This document shows, in pieces, positions 59,273 through 64,000 of a stretch of DNA of 64,000 nt (the stretch's first letter is position 1; every line of letters begins with the position of its first letter). Source of the stretch: Sphingobacterium sp. UBA7855 (GTDB lineage Bacteria; Bacteroidota; Bacteroidia; Sphingobacteriales; Sphingobacteriaceae); the NCBI GenBank assembly GCA_002500745.1, contig DLST01000018.1, forward strand, positions 281,227-345,226, read 5' to 3'. The notes below the pieces were generated by a model. It was not told the origin of the DNA and ran no database searches. It saw only the letters and a program-made list of their open reading frames with translations. Both the position numbers and the translations under genes were made by a program.

Positions 59273-60715
59273 TTAGTATTCGATCGTGATATTGTCGTCC
59301 CAATGTTCGTTCTTCACGACCTGAAAACCCAGATTCCCATTATCAGTTTCCAACAATTTACCCTTAAATTGTATCTGAACATTGTTTCGGATTTCGCTTC
59401 CCAGTTCAAACGTACGTAGCAGTTGGCCTTCTCTGAAAACGCGGAACTGATATTTAATAACCTTGTTTTCTAAATAATAGCCCATAAATTGATTGAACGA
59501 AAAGCTTTTATTTTCTGCTGTAAATTGTGGCACTATCGTCAACATACTTTTATCAATCTGATCACTACTTCGCGCTATAAAGGGGTAATAATGAAATACA
59601 GGATGAAGCTGCTGTACTTGAATACTATCAATTACACTGAGATCCTCCGTATCGGTAAATGTCAGTTTAACCTCGCTATAAATCCGGTTTAAGTTCAATA
59701 CCCGCTCGGTAACACCTTTCACTTCAAAGGTATCACGACCGGCAAATAACTCTGCAGACCGTTCAGAAAAAGGGTTCGTAGCATAAAAGTGCTCAAAATC
59801 AGCGGCCTCCGACATAACGAGAGGCAATGTTGAATTTTTAGCAATCAGGCTCAGATAGTAGGTGCCATTCGGCAATTCTAAATCAAAAGCGTCCTGCGAG
59901 TTAAGCACCCCTGAGGTAACCATCGCCTTCGAATTTGCATCGAAAACATGGTAGTAGAATTTGCTGGGTAGCGCTTCCGGATTAACTTGACCATAAATCA
60001 TCAAATTATCCATCTTAAAGGTGCCTGTCGTTGAGCTGTAACCCGATCCACCATCTCTACTTCCAGCCAATAGTGAGATTTTTAACCAAAGCTCTTTACT
60101 GTAACCGAGGGGAATATCTGCCAAAGAGGTGTTCACGGCGACTTTTCCTGACAATGATAGATTTGAGGGATACTTAATGGTATCTGAGAGCAGCGAAAAA
60201 CTATTTCCTTTATCCAAGGAATAACTCAATAGGAGCGCTCTTGGCCCTGTACTTGAGCTATTTCCATCAAATGCCCAGCTGCCTATGGAACGAATACCTT
60301 GCGTTGGAATTTTAATCAAGATCTCTCTAGCACCTTTGAAGCTAATGGCTTTCCCCGTGGTGGGCCAGCCGGCCAGAAAATCATAATCTGTCTTTCCGTC
60401 GTTGTAATTGATTAAGCTACCTTCATCTAGCGCAGTCTCAGGAACGGTGTTACTGTTGTCAAAGGTCCAATGATACAGTAGCAACTCGCTTTCGGAAGCG
60501 GTTCTGTGTAAGGCAGCTCGATTTGGTCTTGCTGATTGTTTTTTTAGCGGAGTAACAATCGCTTCAAAATCCTTGATTTTGAATTTTACGGCATGAATTG
60601 TTTCATTGTTTTCATCGGGAAGTTTTGCATGCTTTTTGCACGAAGGCAATGCCGCTAAAACCAGGATGAATACACCCGAAAGAATTCCCCAAGTTGACTT
60701 GGATGTTCTTTTCAT
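59273..60715 (-). CDS. Lipoprotein of unknown function
   Basis: A 480-residue protein. A lipobox (LPSC, Cys about 26) is followed by a beta-sandwich-like region (LLLYHWTFDNSNTVPE, then a jelly-roll-like FKMDNLMIYGQVNP) and further beta-rich repeats. No catalytic motif is recognised. The jelly-roll segment suggests glycan or protein binding on the cell surface. It is 247 bp from the AraC gene and may be independent. Confidence 0.75.
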   Translation of the reverse strand: MKRTSKSTWGILSGVFILVLAALPSCKKHAKLPDENNETIHAVKFKIKDFEAIVTPLKKQSARPNRAALHRTASESELLLYHWTFDNSNTVPETALDEGSLINYNDGKTDYDFLAGWPTTGKAISFKGAREILIKIPTQGIRSIGSWAFDGNSSSTGPRALLLSYSLDKGNSFSLLSDTIKYPSNLSLSGKVAVNTSLADIPLGYSKELWLKISLLAGSRDGGSGYSSTTGTFKMDNLMIYGQVNPEALPSKFYYHVFDANSKAMVTSGVLNSQDAFDLELPNGTYYLSLIAKNSTLPLVMSEAADFEHFYATNPFSERSAELFAGRDTFEVKGVTERVLNLNRIYSEVKLTFTDTEDLSVIDSIQVQQLHPVFHYYPFIARSSDQIDKSMLTIVPQFTAENKSFSFNQFMGYYLENKVIKYQFRVFREGQLLRTFELGSEIRNNVQIQFKGKLLETDNGNLGFQVVKNEHWDDNITIEY

Positions 60716-60962
60716 AAATATAAATGATTTATAAGTTAATTAACCGGCATAATAAAACTAACGTATTAATTATTTAGATCCAAAAAAGTAACTAAAATGT
60801 TACAAGTGATTTTGGCTTTTGAGAATATCTTGTCGATTTACAATGCATGGCTGTATTATTCTTAAGGTAGAGGGCGACCTTATCTTTTACGTTTAACGAG
60901 ACTTCCAATGGGATGTGATGGGTAGCTGCCAATTGCAAACAACTCGCTGTAACATTAACACG

Positions 60963-61823
60963 TTAGTCGCGCATGCGGTGTTCCTGCAGGTATTCGCTCG
61001 GCGAGAGTTTGGTTATTTTTTTAAATACCCGATTAAAATTCACAACATTATTGAATCCCGTCTTAAATGCGATGTTCGAAACGCTCTCCGAAGATTCATC
61101 AATCAACATTTTGCAGGCGCGTTCAATTCGGATTTCATTGAGAAAAGTAACATAGGTCTTCCGGGTATGCTTCTTAAAATACTTACAAAACGCATGTGGT
61201 GTCATGTGCGCTACCGCAGCGATATCTTCCAGGGATATCTTGTCTCCAAAGTGCTGAAAAGTATATTGGAATATTTCGTTGATCCGCAATCCTTCGGCAT
61301 CTGAAAACTTCTTTTGTGGGATACCGGTATACAGCGAAGTCCATTGATCTACCTTTTTACTCAAAAAGTTAATCAGCTTCACGAGCGATAGCAAGCGATC
61401 GATACCCGCGCTGGCATTGATCTGTACAAACTTCTCTTTTAATGCCACAGCATGTTCCGCATCCAATTTTTTACTGACATTGATGTGTTCCAAAAAATAC
61501 TTGACATCATCAAATTCAGGGAAGTCCAAGAATGATCTAAAATGTTCATAGTCGAAAAAAATATGGATCGCATGGATGCCATCCTTTACATCCTCTCCTG
61601 TTTTGAACATATGCGGTTCATCCGCGTCCACAATATAGATTTCATCCTGTTCGAAACTGTGCGTAAAGTTGCCGATCATAAAGGTTCCCCGGCCTTTTAA
61701 AATATAGGTCAGCTGGATTTCCTTGTGCCGGTGGTAATTGCTGTAGAACGAAGGCAGAATGTCTTCCTGCACACAAATAGATCCCTGGTAAACTACCGGA
61801 ACTGTAAATTGAACAACTTTCAT
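60963..61823 (-). CDS. AraC-family transcriptional regulator with N-terminal cupin
   Basis: A 286-residue regulator. The N-terminal cupin (HRHKEIQLTYILKGRGTFMI, then DADEPHMF) is a ligand-sensing fold. Two C-terminal helix-turn-helix motifs follow (SLEDIAAVAHMTPHAFCKYF and VSNIAFKTGFNNVVNFNRVFKK). It probably controls the neighbouring glycoside genes. The ATG at 61823 gives the family-like MKVVQFTVPVVY start. Confidence 0.92.
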   Translation of the reverse strand: MKVVQFTVPVVYQGSICVQEDILPSFYSNYHRHKEIQLTYILKGRGTFMIGNFTHSFEQDEIYIVDADEPHMFKTGEDVKDGIHAIHIFFDYEHFRSFLDFPEFDDVKYFLEHINVSKKLDAEHAVALKEKFVQINASAGIDRLLSLVKLINFLSKKVDQWTSLYTGIPQKKFSDAEGLRINEIFQYTFQHFGDKISLEDIAAVAHMTPHAFCKYFKKHTRKTYVTFLNEIRIERACKMLIDESSESVSNIAFKTGFNNVVNFNRVFKKITKLSPSEYLQEHRMRD

Positions 61824-61889
61824 TATATATTGAAATAACAAATATTAAACAGTTATTTCAAATATAGCACTTTTTTAAGACAATAAACG

Positions 61890-63092
61890 TTAATTTTTGG
61901 CGATAAATTCCTTTACCTTCGCCACAAACTTCGGCATGGCAGGATCTTCACCGTTTAACGATAAGATCTCCAGTGTTTCCGGATTAATCCAAAGATAACG
62001 TGGTGTGCGGTCTATCCCAAAATTATTTTCCATCGTAGCCTGATCGTTGTAGTTTAAAAAGTAACTCTGTTTTCCCAGGGCAAGATCTTTGCTTGCTTTC
62101 GTCCATTTGTCCAGATCCTTATCCAGCGAAAAATAAACAACCTGTACCCCTAGGGCATTCAATTGGGCTTCCTTTGTCCGTAACATCTTGATATCAGCTT
62201 TACTATTGCCATTCGAAGCCTTCCAAAAAGCGGCAATCAGCATTTTCGATTTTGACACATCGTTCAGGTTCAGCGTATCCCTTTGCACATTCATTGGCGT
62301 TATTGATGGGAACACAGGCATATTTTCATAAAAATCTTTCACCTTATCGACCTTTTCCCTGGCAAATTTGAAATAAGGGTGTTTCTGTAGTTCAACATCA
62401 AAGCCCTGCAATGCCACATCAAATTTCTTATAATTTGTCTGGTCGAGCGATACATACTTAAAAAAATAAGGCAATAGCAAAGAGGAACGGTGGGTACTGT
62501 CGAGAATAAAATCGGCATAAAGTGTGCGTGGGTTAAATGCTTCAGTGCTGCTCAACCGCTGTATTTCATCCACCGCTTTTTCATAAGAACCATCGTTTTT
62601 TGCTGCCATCAAAGGCAACTGACTCTCCAGCTGCCTTACCCGCTGACTTTTATTGGTGCTTTTACTTTTTTCCTCCTGTTCACGTTGTTGATATTTCGCA
62701 TTGAACTGCATAAAATCTTTAGCATTGGAAGAAGATGTCGTCAACGTAAATTTCCCATGCTCTTCGTGGAGATCGTAGTCGCCTCCACCTTCGAGAACTA
62801 ACGTATAGGGTTTCATTCCCTTGATCTGGATATCGTAAAATCCCGCGATGGCCAATTCGCCTTCCAAAACAAATTGTCCATTTGTGACCTGCGTTTTTAC
62901 AAATTGCTGCAATCTATTGTCGTGATCCACGAGGCTTACCTGCGTCCCATCCGGGGCAGTGGTTTTTCCGGTGATCGTGTAACTGAAACTCTTCGCTATT
63001 GCTGCATTCTTTTCTGATTCTGTGCGTTGGGAACAGCTTGTTGTCCCCAAGGCCAACACCGCTATCAAACACAAAAAGTTAACGCACTTCAT
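61890..63092 (-). CDS. DUF4369/thioredoxin-like lipoprotein without CxxC
   Basis: About 400 residues. A lipobox (LGTTSC) opens an N-terminal DUF4369 beta domain ([24 protein letters not shown]) and a helical middle. A C-terminal thioredoxin-like fold ends in [18 protein letters not shown] (cis-Pro). The usual FWASWCGPC active site is replaced by [10 protein letters not shown], so both redox cysteines are lost. It probably binds rather than reduces. The ATG at 63092 overlaps the upstream GH95 stop by 14 bp, so the two are translated together. Confidence 0.8.
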   Translation of the reverse strand: MKCVNFLCLIAVLALGTTSCSQRTESEKNAAIAKSFSYTITGKTTAPDGTQVSLVDHDNRLQQFVKTQVTNGQFVLEGELAIAGFYDIQIKGMKPYTLVLEGGGDYDLHEEHGKFTLTTSSSNAKDFMQFNAKYQQREQEEKSKSTNKSQRVRQLESQLPLMAAKNDGSYEKAVDEIQRLSSTEAFNPRTLYADFILDSTHRSSLLLPYFFKYVSLDQTNYKKFDVALQGFDVELQKHPYFKFAREKVDKVKDFYENMPVFPSITPMNVQRDTLNLNDVSKSKMLIAAFWKASNGNSKADIKMLRTKEAQLNALGVQVVYFSLDKDLDKWTKASKDLALGKQSYFLNYNDQATMENNFGIDRTPRYLWINPETLEILSLNGEDPAMPKFVAKVKEFIAKN

Positions 63093-64000
63093 AATCCCTG
63101 TAATTTCCATTTTCAAATAGTCGAATCTTTCCTTTTTTTCCATTAATCTGCAAAGCGGAGACTTTCCCATTCTCCCATGCGATGTCTACTGTATAATTTC
63201 CTCGGGCCTTGAGTCCTTTAACTTCCCCTTTTGGCCAAGCTTTGGGTAATGCAGGCAACAGATGGATATACCCATTATGGCTCTGAATGAGCATCTCGGC
63301 AATCCCAGCTGCTCCACCAAAGTTCCCGTCGATCTGGAAAGGGGGATGTGCGCAGAACAAATTGGGGTAAGTGCCCGCTCCGACCCCTTGGTAAGTTGTT
63401 TCATTACGATATGCCGGTTTGAGTAGCTGTCTTAAAATCTCGAGCGCATGATCTCCATCCTGTAATCTTGCCCAAAACAATATCTTCCAGGCTCTCGACC
63501 AGCCAGTTCCTTCATCCCCACGTACAGCGAGCGTCTGACGTGCGGCTTCAGCCCATTCGGGCGTTGTTTGTGGCGATATAAATGCTGCTGGATATAGGCC
63601 ATATAAATGCGATACATGCCGATGTGTAGGCTCGACTTCCTCATAGTCCTCCAGCCACTCCATCACGCGCCCAGAAGCGCTAACTACGACAGGCGGTGGA
63701 ATATTCTTTAGCTTCTTTTTAAGGCTATCAACAAAAGCATCTTTCTTTTTAAGAATAGCATCTGCCTGAATGAGTGCCTGATACAATTCCCGCACGATCT
63801 GGTTATCAATTGTAGGTCCCATCACCACCGCAGCGACTTTCCCATTGGGCATCCGAAAAGCATTTTCGGGCGATACGGACGGCGACGTTACCCACCAGCC
63901 TGTTTTAGGGTCTTGAACAAGTGTGTGATCGTAAAACACGGCAGCTCCTTTTAATATGGGATAAATCTCGCTGAGGTAACTTTTATCCCCGGTAAAAAGA
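63079..64000 (-). CDS. Glycoside hydrolase family 95, C-terminal part
   Basis: The visible ~307 residues are the C-terminal half; the frame continues open to the window edge. Family motifs include the [10 protein letters not shown] segment with the likely acid Glu, [27 protein letters not shown], the [20 protein letters not shown] segment carrying the likely base region, and [23 protein letters not shown]95 enzymes are alpha-L-fucosidases or alpha-L-galactosidases acting on xyloglucan, pectin or mucin. It is translationally coupled to the thioredoxin-like lipoprotein. Confidence 0.93.
   Translation of the reverse strand, partial: LFTGDKSYLSEIYPILKGAAVFYDHTLVQDPKTGWWVTSPSVSPENAFRMPNGKVAAVVMGPTIDNQIVRELYQALIQADAILKKKDAFVDSLKKKLKNIPPPVVVSASGRVMEWLEDYEEVEPTHRHVSHLYGLYPAAFISPQTTPEWAEAARQTLAVRGDEGTGWSRAWKILFWARLQDGDHALEILRQLLKPAYRNETTYQGVGAGTYPNLFCAHPPFQIDGNFGGAAGIAEMLIQSHNGYIHLLPALPKAWPKGEVKGLKARGNYTVDIAWENGKVSALQINGKKGKIRLFENGNYRDYEVR

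Overview
The window looks like a chromosomal segment of a Bacteroidota bacterium, most likely Sphingobacteriaceae and Sphingobacterium-like. The evidence is a SusC/SusD pair, many secreted or lipobox-bearing glycosidases, Bacteroidota-type promoters (TTTG with TAnnTTTG), weak Shine-Dalgarno signals, an atpDC operon separate from other ATP synthase genes, a DUF6266 gene and a Nudix-type AraR regulator. The genus is inferred from gene content, not from a marker search.

Layout. (1) 1-5300, minus strand: carbohydrate-degradation genes, namely a truncated GH28 polygalacturonase, an (alpha/alpha)-barrel glycosidase-like protein and a large glycosidase with a hexosaminidase-like N-terminus. (2) 5465-8009, plus: a DEDDh exonuclease next to a cNMP-CBS-nucleotidyltransferase signalling protein. 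(3) 8184-18708, minus: a seven-gene L-arabinose operon (araB, araD, araA, Na+ symporter, mutarotase lipoprotein, two GH51 arabinofuranosidases). It faces a divergent araR (19039-19743) across an intergenic region that carries a 19-bp-arm palindrome. (4) 19891-22619: a coiled-coil membrane protein and atpDC. (5) 23017-38065, plus: the branched-chain amino acid cluster ilvE-ilvD-ilvB-ilvN-dinB-like-ilvC-leuC-PEGA lipoprotein-leuD-ABC ATPase-leuB-leuA-ilvA. (6) 38136-41167: a DUF2911 protein and an S9 peptidase. (7) 41628-45399: a class Ib ribonucleotide reductase operon nrdH-like/nrdI/nrdE/nrdF. (8) 45632-53005, minus: SusD, SusC, a GMC oxidoreductase and its small Tat-type subunit. (9) 53093-59182: a HAD phosphatase, a DUF6266 protein, an inverted array of ~11-bp repeats, an FAA hydrolase, an M23 peptidase, bcp and glyS. 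(10) 59273-64000, minus: a lipoprotein, an AraC regulator, a thioredoxin-fold lipoprotein without CxxC, and a truncated GH95.

How they work together. The arabinose operon forms a complete route: secreted GH51 enzymes release L-arabinose, a lipoprotein mutarotase interconverts anomers, an SSS symporter imports the sugar, and AraA/AraB/AraD convert it to D-xylulose 5-phosphate under AraR control. The GH28 and GH95 genes at the two ends suggest pectin or hemicellulose use. The ilv/leu cluster supplies all dedicated steps for Val, Ile and Leu from pyruvate and threonine.

Most of the window is recognisable core or catabolic metabolism, with no CRISPR, tRNA, rRNA or insertion sequence seen. The least explained items are the inverted 11-bp repeat array at 54491-54605, the exonuclease/DUF294 pair, the PEGA-SHOCT lipoprotein and terminator between leuC and leuD, intercistronic hairpins in the ilv/leu cluster, and the two poorly classified glycosidases near the left end.
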